From Candidatus Omnitrophota bacterium (lineage in GTDB: Bacteria; Omnitrophota; Gorgyraeia; Aquiviventales; Aquiviventaceae): 26,788 bases of DNA. Where the stretch lies: NCBI GenBank assembly GCA_016206585.1, contig JACQRE010000013.1:1-26788 (forward strand), written 5' to 3'. Under the pieces are notes generated by a model, which did not search any database, was not told where the DNA came from, and was given only the letters and a program-made list of their open reading frames with translations. Positions within the stretch are counted from its first letter, which is position 1. Each line of letters opens with the position of its first letter. Positions 6,147-14,835 of the stretch are shown one piece after another. The translations under genes and the position numbers were made by a program.

Positions 6147-7402
6147 GCACGGCCCCGCTGCGCATCGCGCTGTTCCACAACAGCCCGGGCGGCGGCGCCA
6201 AACGGGCGGCGTATGAGCTGGCCAAGGGGTTGCGGCGCCGAGGCCACCACCTAGATGTCTTCGTGCCCGAAACGGCCAATGAGCGATACTTGCCGCTGGC
6301 GCCACTCGGGGTAACGGTTCGGGTCTATTCGCTTCGGGATTGGTCGAAACAACTCCACCTGCGCCCAGATCTTCTGCAGAGCGTCGCCTGGCTCGTCCAA
6401 TACTGGATCATCGCCCAGCTCTGCGCCTGGAATAACCGACACATTGCGCATGACATCAACTGCGGGCACTACGATGTTGTGTGGGTGGATAGCTGCCAAC
6501 TGATCTCATCCCCCTTCATCCTTCGCTACCTGAAGGCCCCGACCGTCTACTTCTGCCACGAACCGTGGCGGGGTGGCTACGAAGTGACGACTGACTCTGG
6601 GCAGGGGGTCGTCGCACCGCCACGGTGCGCGTCCTGGATCCATGCCGGCTATGCCGCTCTCTGTGAAACTGCCCGCCGCTGGCGGCGGGCTTACCTGCGG
6701 GGCGTTGATCGCGCCAACGCCCGCTGCGCGATGCGTATTGTGACCAACTCGGAATATACGAAGCAGTACATCGTTCAGGCCTATGGTGCGTCAGCCGCTG
6801 TGAGTTATCTTGGCGTTGAAACGTCCGTTTTCCGTCCGTTCAACCGGCCTCGGGAGCGGTTTGTGCTGTCAGTGGGGCGGCTGCGTCCAGTCAAGCGGCA
6901 CGACCTGACCATCCGGGCGCTGGGACGCATTCCGTCAGACCGGCGACCCCCCTTGGTCATCATCACAGAGTGGTCGACGGATCAACAAGCCCGGTTATTA
7001 GAAGCGTGCGCACGCGATCACGGTGTTGAGTTACAGCTCATCAAGAACATCACCGATGAAGAACTCGTGCGCTGGTACAACCGAGCTGGGGTCGTGGTCT
7101 ATTCGGCGGTGAAGGAACCCTTTGGCCTCGTGACGATTGAAGCGATGGCGTGCGGCGCACCAGTGGTCGGTGTGCGTGAGGGAGGATTACAGGAAACGAT
7201 CAGCCATGGTCGAACTGGTTTCCTCGTTGAGGCTGCACCGGATGCCATCGCCAAAGCGATCCAGACGGTCCTTGATGATCCGGCGTTACAGAAGCGCATG
7301 GGATCCGCCGGCATCGAGCTCGTCCGACAACGATGGACATGGGAGGCGGCCGTGGACCGATTTGAGCAGCACCTCCGCACGGTCAGCACGATCCTCACGT
7401 GA
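6143..7402 (+). CDS. GT4-family glycosyltransferase (GT-B fold)
   Basis: A 419-residue retaining glycosyltransferase. The N-terminal Rossmann domain begins at RIALFHNSPGGGAKRAAYELA (7-27), with the glycine-rich acceptor loop. The donor domain has LSVGRLRPVKRHDL (242-255) and the GT4 catalytic E-x7-E stretch EPFGLVTIEAMACG (325-338). A longer than usual helical insert spans about 75-110. Base composition is visibly lower in GC than in the neighbouring genes, which may mean a separate origin. It starts inside the Wzt stop (ATGA). Donor and acceptor sugars cannot be told from sequence. Confidence 0.88.
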   Translation: MSTAPLRIALFHNSPGGGAKRAAYELAKGLRRRGHHLDVFVPETANERYLPLAPLGVTVRVYSLRDWSKQLHLRPDLLQSVAWLVQYWIIAQLCAWNNRHIAHDINCGHYDVVWVDSCQLISSPFILRYLKAPTVYFCHEPWRGGYEVTTDSGQGVVAPPRCASWIHAGYAALCETARRWRRAYLRGVDRANARCAMRIVTNSEYTKQYIVQAYGASAAVSYLGVETSVFRPFNRPRERFVLSVGRLRPVKRHDLTIRALGRIPSDRRPPLVIITEWSTDQQARLLEACARDHGVELQLIKNITDEELVRWYNRAGVVVYSAVKEPFGLVTIEAMACGAPVVGVREGGLQETISHGRTGFLVEAAPDAIAKAIQTVLDDPALQKRMGSAGIELVRQRWTWEAAVDRFEQHLRTVSTILT

Positions 7403-7422
7403 GCAACCAAGGAGAGGGCCTA

Positions 7423-8421
7423 ATGGAACGGTGCACGGTCATCGTGAATACCCGCGACAAGTTCTCCACGACCACCCGGTGTCTGGAAACGCTGATCGCC
7501 AACACTCCGGAACTCCACGACCTGATCGTCGTGGTCGGAGGGGCCCCGGAGCACTTGAAGCGCGAGTGGACCGAGAAGTTCGGGGAGCGGGCGCAATTCA
7601 TCTTCCGGCCCACGTTCCTGAACCAACCGCAGGCGCGCAACATCGGTCTGCGGGAGGCCAAGACCCGGCTGGCGGCCCTGCTCGACAACGACAACTTCGT
7701 CCGTCCCGGCTGGCTAGCGGCGCTGCTCGAGTGCGAGCGGGCCACGGGTGCGGTCCTGGTGGTGCCCGTCATTTTGGAAACGCCGGAGGTGATCCATACC
7801 GCCGGCAATGACCTGTACGTGAGCCATATCAATGGCGAGGCCTACGGCTACAAGATCCTCCGCTTCTACGGCATGCGGCTGGGTGAGCAGTCCAACCTCC
7901 AGCGGGAGCCGACCGACTACGCGGAGCTCCACTGCCAGTTGGTCCAGGTGGAGCCCACCCTGCGGCTGGGTGCTTGTGATGAGCAGATCATCGAAGTCGG
8001 CGAGGTGGACCAGGGCCTCACCTTCGCCAGAGCCGGCCTGCCGATGTGGTTCGAGCCGAAGTCGGTCGTCCATTTCGCCCTGAGGCATCCGATGACCGCT
8101 GATGACATCAAACTGTTCGAGTGGCGGTGGAACATCAAGCGGGTCCATGACGGCTACCAGTACTTCCAGCGCAAGTGGCACATGGACGTCAGCGAGTACG
8201 GGACGTTCCGCGACTGGCTCGTCAGCTACAACAGCCAATTGGGGCTGCTGCCGCGTTTCTGGCCCACGGCGGCCGCCCTGCGGCTGGACGGCTGGCTGGG
8301 CCGGGTGCGCGCGAAGGCGCTGGGCATCTGCCGCATCCCCAAGTACCGGTTCCGGACGTATAAGAAACGGCGGCTGGGCTACTACGAGTGGACCGCCGGC
8401 GTGTTACTGGACGGGTCGTAA
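7423..8421 (+). CDS. GT2-type (GT-A fold) glycosyltransferase
   Basis: A 332-residue protein with a GT-A nucleotide-sugar domain. It has TVIVNTRDKFSTTTRCLETL at the N-terminus, NQPQARNIG at 68-76 and a DXD-type metal motif LDND at 87-90. It belongs to a different subgroup from the tandem GT2 paralogues downstream: the DDGSTD motif is replaced by VVVGGAP and it lacks their C-terminal helical unit. The ATG at 7423 is preferred because AAGGAGAGGG lies just upstream. An in-frame GTG at 7399 overlaps the previous gene and is an alternative start. Substrate is unknown. Confidence 0.8.
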   Translation: MERCTVIVNTRDKFSTTTRCLETLIANTPELHDLIVVVGGAPEHLKREWTEKFGERAQFIFRPTFLNQPQARNIGLREAKTRLAALLDNDNFVRPGWLAALLECERATGAVLVVPVILETPEVIHTAGNDLYVSHINGEAYGYKILRFYGMRLGEQSNLQREPTDYAELHCQLVQVEPTLRLGACDEQIIEVGEVDQGLTFARAGLPMWFEPKSVVHFALRHPMTADDIKLFEWRWNIKRVHDGYQYFQRKWHMDVSEYGTFRDWLVSYNSQLGLLPRFWPTAAALRLDGWLGRVRAKALGICRIPKYRFRTYKKRRLGYYEWTAGVLLDGS

Positions 8422-8444
8422 CCCGGAGCGCGTCAGCATCCAAC

Positions 8445-9395
8445 ATGGCCATGATCAGCATCGTGATTCCCACGCACAGCCGCTCCGCCCACCTCCGGGA
8501 GGCCATCGAGGGCGTCCTCGCCCAGACCTACCCGGACTGGGAGCTGCTCCTCGTGGATGACGGCTCCACGGATGAGACGGCCTCGGTGATCGCGCGCTAT
8601 GCCGCGCGCGACGGGCGCATCCGGGCGCTGCACCAGGCGCACCGGGGCATCAGCGCGGCGCGCAATGTGGGCATGCGGCGGGCGCGCGGGGCGCTGATCG
8701 CCTTCTTGGACGATGACGACCGGTGGCTGCCGGGGTATCTGGACGCCCAGGTGACGTTCCTCGGCGAGCATCCCGAGTGCGGATGGGCGTTTACCTTCGC
8801 GTATCAAATTGACGGGCAGGGCCGCCGGACGGGCGCCATCGTCCCGCACCGGTGCCGGACGTCGCTCGCGCACCTGCTGTCCTGGCGGTCGATGTGGCTG
8901 CCGTCGCAGACGGTGGTCCGCCGGGAGTGCTTGCAGGCGGCGGGCGAGTTCGATGAACGAATTCCGGTAACGCAGGATCGGGACCTCTGGATCCGGCTCA
9001 TTTACCGCTATCCAGTGGGGCAGGTGCCGAGCGTGCAGGTCGAGTACCGGGAGCATCGGGGCGGCATTTCCAAAAACCGCCGGCTCAAGATCGCGGACTA
9101 CATCACGATCCTCAAGAAACTGCGGCACGATCCTCCGCCTGGAGTTTCCAGCGGATGGTGCGCCCGCGAGGCCGGGCGCCTCCATTATCAATTGGCGTGG
9201 GAGAGCCTGGACGGCGCCCGGTACGCGGACGCCGCGCACCACTTCCTGGGAGCGGTCACCGTCCGCCCGGACATCGGATTGCGGATGCCGAGGCGGCAGC
9301 CCCGCCCGGCGGCCTTCCGGCTCCTGGCGCCGTATCTCGGTGTCGGCTACGCGCTCGCACGAGCCGCGATCAAGCGTGGAGCCTCGCATGGCTGA
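8445..9395 (+). CDS. GT2 glycosyltransferase, tandem paralogue 1
   Basis: A 316-residue GT2 enzyme and the first of seven related copies in this window. Key motifs are PTHSRSAHLREAI (9-21), LLVDDGSTD (35-43) for UDP binding, RGISAARNVG (67-76) and the metal-binding LDDDD (88-92). A TQDRDLWIRL motif near 179-188 is in the usual catalytic-base region. The last about 75 residues are a helical unit (HYQLAWESL ... YADAAHHFLGAV ... PYLGVGYALARA) shared with the other paralogues. A second ATG at 8451 is equally possible. It overlaps the deacetylase gene by 8 bases. Confidence 0.85.
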   Translation: MAMISIVIPTHSRSAHLREAIEGVLAQTYPDWELLLVDDGSTDETASVIARYAARDGRIRALHQAHRGISAARNVGMRRARGALIAFLDDDDRWLPGYLDAQVTFLGEHPECGWAFTFAYQIDGQGRRTGAIVPHRCRTSLAHLLSWRSMWLPSQTVVRRECLQAAGEFDERIPVTQDRDLWIRLIYRYPVGQVPSVQVEYREHRGGISKNRRLKIADYITILKKLRHDPPPGVSSGWCAREAGRLHYQLAWESLDGARYADAAHHFLGAVTVRPDIGLRMPRRQPRPAAFRLLAPYLGVGYALARAAIKRGASHG

Positions 9396-10434
9396 CCGGC
9401 GCATGATCACCGCCATTCAGCGCGCCACATCGGCGATACCCGGCGGCGCTGCGCTCAAGCAGCGGCTGCATGATGACGTGACCGCGTGCGGGGTGACCTA
9501 CTGGCACCTCGCGCGGCGGCAGGATCCCGGATTCACCATGATGACATACCACCGCATCCTGGCCGGGCTCGATCCGTATTATGCCGATGGGCTGCCCCTG
9601 GCGACGTTGAAGACGCAGCTCAAGTTCTTCAAACGGTTTTGCCGGGTGTTGTCATTGGATGAGATCGTCTCCCGCCTGGAGGCGGGCAAGCCCCTGCCGC
9701 GCCGCTGCGTCACGCTGACGTTCGACGACGGTTTCCGCGATACGTACACGCTCGCCCTGCCGCTGCTGAGGCGCTACCGGTTGCCCGCGACGGTCTACGT
9801 GACCATCCAGGCGCTCGAGCGCGGCATCCTCTCCTCCGATATCGTGCGGTACGCGATGCGGCAGACTCGCGCTCACCGCGTCACAGTGCGCCACACGCCG
9901 ACCCAACCCCTCGAGTATGATCTATCGAGCGAAGCGGCTCGCCTGAGAACGCTCTCCGATCTGCAGCTGCGTCTCACCACGATCCCCAACGACGAGCGCT
10001 TGACCATCGTGGCGGCGATCACCCGGCAGCTGCTGGGGTGTTTGCCTGAAGAAGTGCGCGTGCCCGATCTGATGTTGACGTGGGAGCAGGTGCGGGAGAT
10101 GGCCGCGCACCAGGTCACCATTGGAGCCCATACGCTCAGCCACGCGGTGCTCACCCGCCTGCCCCTCCAGCAGGCGACCGAGGAGATCGTGCAGTCGAAG
10201 CGGATCCTGGAATCGAGGCTCCAGCGGCCGGTGGAGCATTTCGCCTATCCCCATGGCGCGCCGTGGTGCGTCTCGCCGGCGGTCCGCGACGAAGTGGAGC
10301 GGGCCGGGTTTCGCAGCGCGTGCACCACGCTGCCGGGCCTCAACACGCCGCAGACGGATCGGTGGCTCCTGCGGCGCGTCGACGGCCGGCAGGCCTCCTT
10401 GCGGTCGTTCGTTCGATACCTGACAGGACAATGA
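9388..10434 (+). CDS. Polysaccharide deacetylase (CE4/NodB domain)
   Basis: A 348-residue protein with a NodB-type carbohydrate esterase domain that would remove N- or O-acetyl groups from the glycan. Motif 1 TFDDGF is at 111-116 (catalytic base and metal D113/D114), and motif 2 HTLSH at 248-252 gives the two metal-binding histidines. FAYPHG later in the chain supplies the motif 3-like site. There is no obvious signal peptide, so it may act in the cytoplasm on lipid-linked intermediates before export (inference). About 75 residues precede the domain. The start at 9388 overlaps the upstream GT2 stop; 9403 is an alternative. The stop overlaps the next GT by ATGA. Confidence 0.88.
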   Translation: MADRRMITAIQRATSAIPGGAALKQRLHDDVTACGVTYWHLARRQDPGFTMMTYHRILAGLDPYYADGLPLATLKTQLKFFKRFCRVLSLDEIVSRLEAGKPLPRRCVTLTFDDGFRDTYTLALPLLRRYRLPATVYVTIQALERGILSSDIVRYAMRQTRAHRVTVRHTPTQPLEYDLSSEAARLRTLSDLQLRLTTIPNDERLTIVAAITRQLLGCLPEEVRVPDLMLTWEQVREMAAHQVTIGAHTLSHAVLTRLPLQQATEEIVQSKRILESRLQRPVEHFAYPHGAPWCVSPAVRDEVERAGFRSACTTLPGLNTPQTDRWLLRRVDGRQASLRSFVRYLTGQ

Positions 10435-11636
10435 CGATGCCGGCCCTGCGGATCTGCCTGCTCTCGCAAAACTATCCGCCGTCGACCCACCTGGGCGGCA
10501 TCGGGGTCGTCGTGCACCGGCTGGCGGCCGGCCTGTCGGCTGCGGGGCATCGCGTGCACGTGATCGCGCGCGCTGAAGGGCAGGATCGGGAATCCACGCA
10601 GGAGCAGGACGGCGTCACCGTCCACCGCGTGCGCCCGGTGGCTCTGCCGCGCGGCCTCTGGCGGCTGGAACGGCTGCACCCCACGCTCGGCTTCAGGATC
10701 CGTTACAGCGTGAGGGTGAACCAACAGCTGCAAGCGTTGATCGCGCAGGGTGAGATGGGCGTCGTGGTGTCTCCCGACTATAACGGGGAGGCGTGGTGGT
10801 TCACCCGTGTCGGCAAGCGCGTGCCCCTCGTGGTCAGCCTCCACGGGCCGAGCTTCACCGCCCGCCAGGGCCGCGGTTCATGGCGCGCGCGCCTGGAGGA
10901 TTGGCTGGAGCGGGATCTGGTCAATCGCGCGGATCGCATCCATGCGGTCAGCGGCAACATCGCCGATCTGGTGGCAGAGCGATTCCACGTGCTCCGGCAG
11001 CGGATCCAGGTGATCCACAACCCGATGGACTTGCAGGCCATGGGGGCCGTGCGCAACGGGTCGCCGGCCGGCGCAACACCCTGCGTCGTGTACGCCGGCC
11101 GGCTCGAGCATCGCAAGGGGGCGGACGTCCTCGCCCGGGCGATCCCCCTTGTGCACGCGCGCCATCCACAGACGCAGTTCCTGCTGATCGGCCGCGACAG
11201 CGCGCCCTCGACCGCCGAGCGGATGCGCGCGCTGGCCGGCGGATCGGCCAACCGGATGCGCTTTTTGGGACAGCAGCCGCACGCGCAGGTCCTGGCGCAC
11301 TACCGCCACAGCACCGTGTGCGTCTTTCCCTCTCGCGTGGAGCCGTTCGGGACCGTCGGGCTGGAGGCGATGGCCTGCGGGAAGCCGGTCGTCGCCACCA
11401 CCGGCACAGGGTTTGTCGAGATGATCGAACACGGGGTGAGCGGCCTGCTCGTCCCGCCCGGCGACGCGGACGCATTGGCCGGGCAGATCATCCGGCTCCT
11501 GGATGATGCGGCGTTGCGCCATCGCCTCGGCACGCAGGCGCGCGCCACCATTGAGCGGCAGTTCACTACAGCACAGATCCTCCCGCAATGGGAAGTGCTC
11601 CTGCGCCAGGCGGCCCGCGCAGAGGTACCCCGCTGA
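10431..11636 (+). CDS. GT4-family glycosyltransferase
   Basis: A 401-residue GT-B enzyme. The N-terminal acceptor domain has SQNYPPSTHLGGIGVVVHRL at about 12-31. The donor domain has VVYAGRLEHRKGADVL and the GT4 catalytic stretch EPFGTVGLEAMACG (304-317), ending with LVPPGDADALA. Length and motif order are typical. The start at 10431 overlaps the deacetylase stop; a second ATG at 10437 is possible. The stop overlaps the next GT2 by one base (TGATG). Sugar specificity is unknown. Confidence 0.9.
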   Translation: MTMPALRICLLSQNYPPSTHLGGIGVVVHRLAAGLSAAGHRVHVIARAEGQDRESTQEQDGVTVHRVRPVALPRGLWRLERLHPTLGFRIRYSVRVNQQLQALIAQGEMGVVVSPDYNGEAWWFTRVGKRVPLVVSLHGPSFTARQGRGSWRARLEDWLERDLVNRADRIHAVSGNIADLVAERFHVLRQRIQVIHNPMDLQAMGAVRNGSPAGATPCVVYAGRLEHRKGADVLARAIPLVHARHPQTQFLLIGRDSAPSTAERMRALAGGSANRMRFLGQQPHAQVLAHYRHSTVCVFPSRVEPFGTVGLEAMACGKPVVATTGTGFVEMIEHGVSGLLVPPGDADALAGQIIRLLDDAALRHRLGTQARATIERQFTTAQILPQWEVLLRQAARAEVPR

Positions 11637-12598
11637 TGCCCGCCGTCACCGTGATCACGGCCACCTATAACCGGGCAACACTGCTGCCGCGGGCGATCGA
11701 GAGCGTCCTGGCGCAAACGTATCAGGACTGGGAGCTGATCATCGTGGACGACGGCTCCACCGACGGCACGCCGGAGGTGGGGGCCGCCGCTCAGCAGCGG
11801 GACCGCCGGATTCGCATGGTGCGGGGATCGCACCGCGGCCTGGCCGCGGCGCGCAACACCGGGCTCGCGCACGCGCAGGGCCGCTACGTGGCGTTTCTTG
11901 ATGACGATGACATCGTGCTTCCCGGGAAGTTGGCGCACCAGGTTCAAGTGCTGGAACACCGACCGGAGCTCGGCTTTATCTATTCGCTGGTGCGCCATGA
12001 GGACACACAGGGAAGAACATTCAACGTGCCCAGAGAACCCGGCCGCGCATTCAACGACCTCTTCCAGGGGCAAGCCCCCTACGTCCATGGAGTGCTGGTG
12101 AGGCGGTCGGCCATCGAGAGGGCCGGCGGGTTCCGGGATCATCTGCCGTTTTGTGAGGATTACGACCTCTGGCTTCGGATTGCCGCGGCCGCGCCCTTTG
12201 ACTACACCCGCGAGGTCGTCGCGATCTGTTACCGGCATCCCGGGAACATGTCTCGAGCCGTCGCCTCGCTCGCCGAAGTTGAACTCTCGGTGCTGGCGGA
12301 GATTCTCGAGTGGAGGCGGCTGGGCGTGCCGGCCGCCATGCGCCGCCGCCGCCTGGCCTTGCTCAGCTATGACATCGCCAGGCGCCGGTTCGATGGCGGC
12401 GACTACCAACGCGCGGCCGCGGCGTTTTTCAGGGCCGTCTGCTGGAGGCCGGATGTCGGGCTCCTGGCTCGGGCGTACCGGAGCCAGCCCCGCCAGGGCT
12501 CGCTGAGGAAACTCCTCAAGCCCTATCTGGCGATCCCGTACTGCGCGCTGCGCTGTGCCGTACCGCATCGCGCCGGCGCGGCGGAGGCGGTCCGATGA
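11636..12598 (+). CDS. GT2 glycosyltransferase, tandem paralogue 2
   Basis: A 320-residue GT2 enzyme with ATYNRATLLPRAIESVLAQTY (9-29), IVDDGSTD (36-43), AARNTG (71-76) and LDDDD (88-92), all at the same residue numbers as paralogue 1. CEDYDLWLRI marks the catalytic region. The C-terminal helical unit (LLSYDIARRRF, YQRAAAAFFRAV, KPYLAIPYCALR) is conserved. It starts at TGATG overlapping the GT4 and ends in an ATGA overlap with the next gene, whose first 100 residues are its close relative. Confidence 0.88.
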   Translation: MPAVTVITATYNRATLLPRAIESVLAQTYQDWELIIVDDGSTDGTPEVGAAAQQRDRRIRMVRGSHRGLAAARNTGLAHAQGRYVAFLDDDDIVLPGKLAHQVQVLEHRPELGFIYSLVRHEDTQGRTFNVPREPGRAFNDLFQGQAPYVHGVLVRRSAIERAGGFRDHLPFCEDYDLWLRIAAAAPFDYTREVVAICYRHPGNMSRAVASLAEVELSVLAEILEWRRLGVPAAMRRRRLALLSYDIARRRFDGGDYQRAAAAFFRAVCWRPDVGLLARAYRSQPRQGSLRKLLKPYLAIPYCALRCAVPHRAGAAEAVR

Positions 12599-14835
12599 GC
12601 CGTCCGCTGGTCTCCGTCCTGATGGCCACGTACAATCGGGCGGCGTTCCTGCCGCAGGCGATCGAGAGCGTCCTCGCGCAGACCTATCCGCACTGGGAGC
12701 TCGTCATCATCAATGATGGCTCAACGGACAACACGCGGCAGATCGTCGAGTCGTTCCAGGCTCGCGACGCGCGCATCCGCTATGTCTACCAAGCCAACCA
12801 GGGATTGGCCGCGTCACGGCATCACGGCGTCCGGCTGTGTCGGGGGAAGTATATCGCGTTCCTCGATGACGACGACCTCTATCTGCCCGACAAGTTGGAG
12901 CAGCAGGTGGCGTTCCTCGAAGCGCATCCGGAGATCGGGCTGGTCTATTCCCCTGTCCAGCTGGTGGACCGTGAGAAACGAGTGCTCGGCATGTACCCCC
13001 AGCAGCCGGCCCGGACGTTCTTGGAACTGATCGATGGCTGCACGATCGCGACCCACGGCGTCCTCGTACGTACAGCCTGCTTCCACCAAGTGGGCACCTT
13101 CCGGAAGGATCGGTCCCCGGCGGAAGATTATGACATGTGGTTGCGGATCAGCCAGTCGTACGCCATTGCGTTCCTGCCCGAGTGCGTTGGGCTGTATCGG
13201 AAGCACGAGACCTGTATGACGCAGGATGTGTTCTCAGCATACGCCGCGTATCGACGCATCTACGCCACCCTCTTGAAGACCGGTCGACTGTCGCAGGAAG
13301 CGCGGCAGCGTGTCTCGCGTGCGTTGACCAGGACCGTCCGCGTCCTGGCCGTGTGCCACTATCAACGCGCAGCCGGGTCGCTGGAGAGCTGCCGCTACAG
13401 CGAAGCAGCCAGGTCCTACAGCGCGGCGATCCGATTCGCTCCGCTCGTGGGACTGCACGTGCCTTGGGGAGGATCGCGCCACCTCCTCTATCGGATCGTC
13501 CGCCCCTATGCGGCCTGGCTGTACTGCGGGTGGAGGGCGTTGACGGCCACGAGGACGCGGCGTCGCATCGCGTACTACTTGGTGACCGGCGGGTTTGGTG
13601 GCGTGGAGATGTACTTGCTGGCGATGCTGCGGCGGTTGGATCGAGCACGATTCGATCCGATCGTGTACTTCTCGTGCAGCGATCTGGAAGCGGATCGACG
13701 GATCCGAGGAGAACTGGAGCGGCTCAAAGTCCCCATCCAGCCCGTGAGCCCTGAGGGAGTCCCGCTTTCCCAGACGCTCGGGAATGGGGGCTCCAGCGCG
13801 AGCCACGCCCTCCCTGCGAGGAGCAGGGTGCTACGTTCATCGCGCGTCAAGCAGATTCTCCTGGCGCGGGTCCCGCAGGGCGTGCGGGCGGCGTGGTATC
13901 ACGCGAAACACGTGCGCCGGACGGCGGAGTACCTCAGGCGCGACGCGATTGACATCGTGCACGTCCTGCACGGCCACTACCCCTCGCTTGAGGCGCCGCT
14001 CATTGCCGGCCGTCTCGCGGGGATTCCCGTGCGCATTGCCGACGTCCGATTGCGCCCAGATTCCATCCACGGTTTGCCGTTTGTCCGGAAAGGTCTTGTC
14101 CGGCTGGCAGCGACCAGCGCGACGGCGGTCTACGCCATGAGCCAACGCATGGCGAATGAGCTGGTCACGCAGTGCCGAGTTGCTCGCAACCGGATTCACG
14201 TCGTGCGGCTCGCGGGAATCGACCTGGCACCGTTCATGGACCCCAGCCTTCCTCCGTTGACGAAGGCCCAGCTGGGTCTTCCGCCTCGCTGCACCGTGGT
14301 GGTCGTGCCGGCTCGGTTCATGCCCCAGAAAGGGCATGGGATTCTCCTGGACGCCATCGCCGCCTTGCAAGCGAAGCATCCCGAGGTCCGGTATCTCTTC
14401 CTCGGGGATGGACCACTGCAAGGCGACATCGAGCGGTCCATCACCGCCAAGCGGCTCAACAGCCAGATCCACTTTCTCGGGTTCCGGGATGATATGCCGC
14501 GTCTGCTGAAGGCGGCCGACCTCGTCGTGATCCCCTCGCTGTTTGAAGGGGGGCCGTACGTCCTGCTGGAAGCGATGGCGGCTGGCAAGCCGGTCGTCAC
14601 CACTGATGTGGGATTTACCCGTGAAGTGTTTGTGGATAGCCAGATGGGACGGATCGTCACGTCGAATCGGAGTGCCGAGCTCGCCAGCGCCATGGATCAG
14701 CTGCTCGCGGCGGAGCCCGCAATGTTACGCGGCATGGGTGCCGCGGCTCAGCGGCAGATCCAATTGCTCTGGTCCCAGGAAGCGACATCTTGCGCGGTCC
14801 CGAACGGTTCTCCGCACAACGGCAGGAACACATGA
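12595..14835 (+). CDS. Fused GT2-GT4 bifunctional glycosyltransferase
   Basis: A 746-residue protein made of two enzymes. Residues 1-320 are GT2 paralogue 3: IINDGSTD (38-45, N in place of the usual D), SRHHG instead of ARNxG at 74-78, FLDDDD (89-94), AEDYDMWLRI, and the C-terminal helical unit with RPYAAWLYCGW. From about 323 a GT4 domain starts at RRIAYYLVTGGFGGVEMYLL. Its donor half carries VPARFMPQKGHGIL and the catalytic SLFEGGPYVLLEAMAAG (E651, E659). Both active sites look intact apart from the RHHG change. The far C-terminus is short and Q/N/G-rich, lacking the usual closing helix. There is no stop or start between the halves. It may add two successive sugars. Confidence 0.87.
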   Translation: MSRPLVSVLMATYNRAAFLPQAIESVLAQTYPHWELVIINDGSTDNTRQIVESFQARDARIRYVYQANQGLAASRHHGVRLCRGKYIAFLDDDDLYLPDKLEQQVAFLEAHPEIGLVYSPVQLVDREKRVLGMYPQQPARTFLELIDGCTIATHGVLVRTACFHQVGTFRKDRSPAEDYDMWLRISQSYAIAFLPECVGLYRKHETCMTQDVFSAYAAYRRIYATLLKTGRLSQEARQRVSRALTRTVRVLAVCHYQRAAGSLESCRYSEAARSYSAAIRFAPLVGLHVPWGGSRHLLYRIVRPYAAWLYCGWRALTATRTRRRIAYYLVTGGFGGVEMYLLAMLRRLDRARFDPIVYFSCSDLEADRRIRGELERLKVPIQPVSPEGVPLSQTLGNGGSSASHALPARSRVLRSSRVKQILLARVPQGVRAAWYHAKHVRRTAEYLRRDAIDIVHVLHGHYPSLEAPLIAGRLAGIPVRIADVRLRPDSIHGLPFVRKGLVRLAATSATAVYAMSQRMANELVTQCRVARNRIHVVRLAGIDLAPFMDPSLPPLTKAQLGLPPRCTVVVVPARFMPQKGHGILLDAIAALQAKHPEVRYLFLGDGPLQGDIERSITAKRLNSQIHFLGFRDDMPRLLKAADLVVIPSLFEGGPYVLLEAMAAGKPVVTTDVGFTREVFVDSQMGRIVTSNRSAELASAMDQLLAAEPAMLRGMGAAAQRQIQLLWSQEATSCAVPNGSPHNGRNT

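Noticed and set aside
4860..6305. A 481-codon open frame on the minus strand, and similar long antisense frames (for example 19427-20764 and 11300-12568).
   Set aside because: They lie opposite clear Wzt and GT genes with intact motifs. They show H/R/G/A-rich shadow composition typical of GC-rich antisense frames and have no recognisable domains.
6671..6690. Perfect 9-bp stem hairpin (GCCCGCCGC, TG loop, GCGGCGGGC) inside a GT4 gene.
   Set aside because: It is explained by consecutive Arg/Ala/Trp codons in a GC-rich gene. There is no second copy and no U-tract, so it is not supported as a terminator or element.
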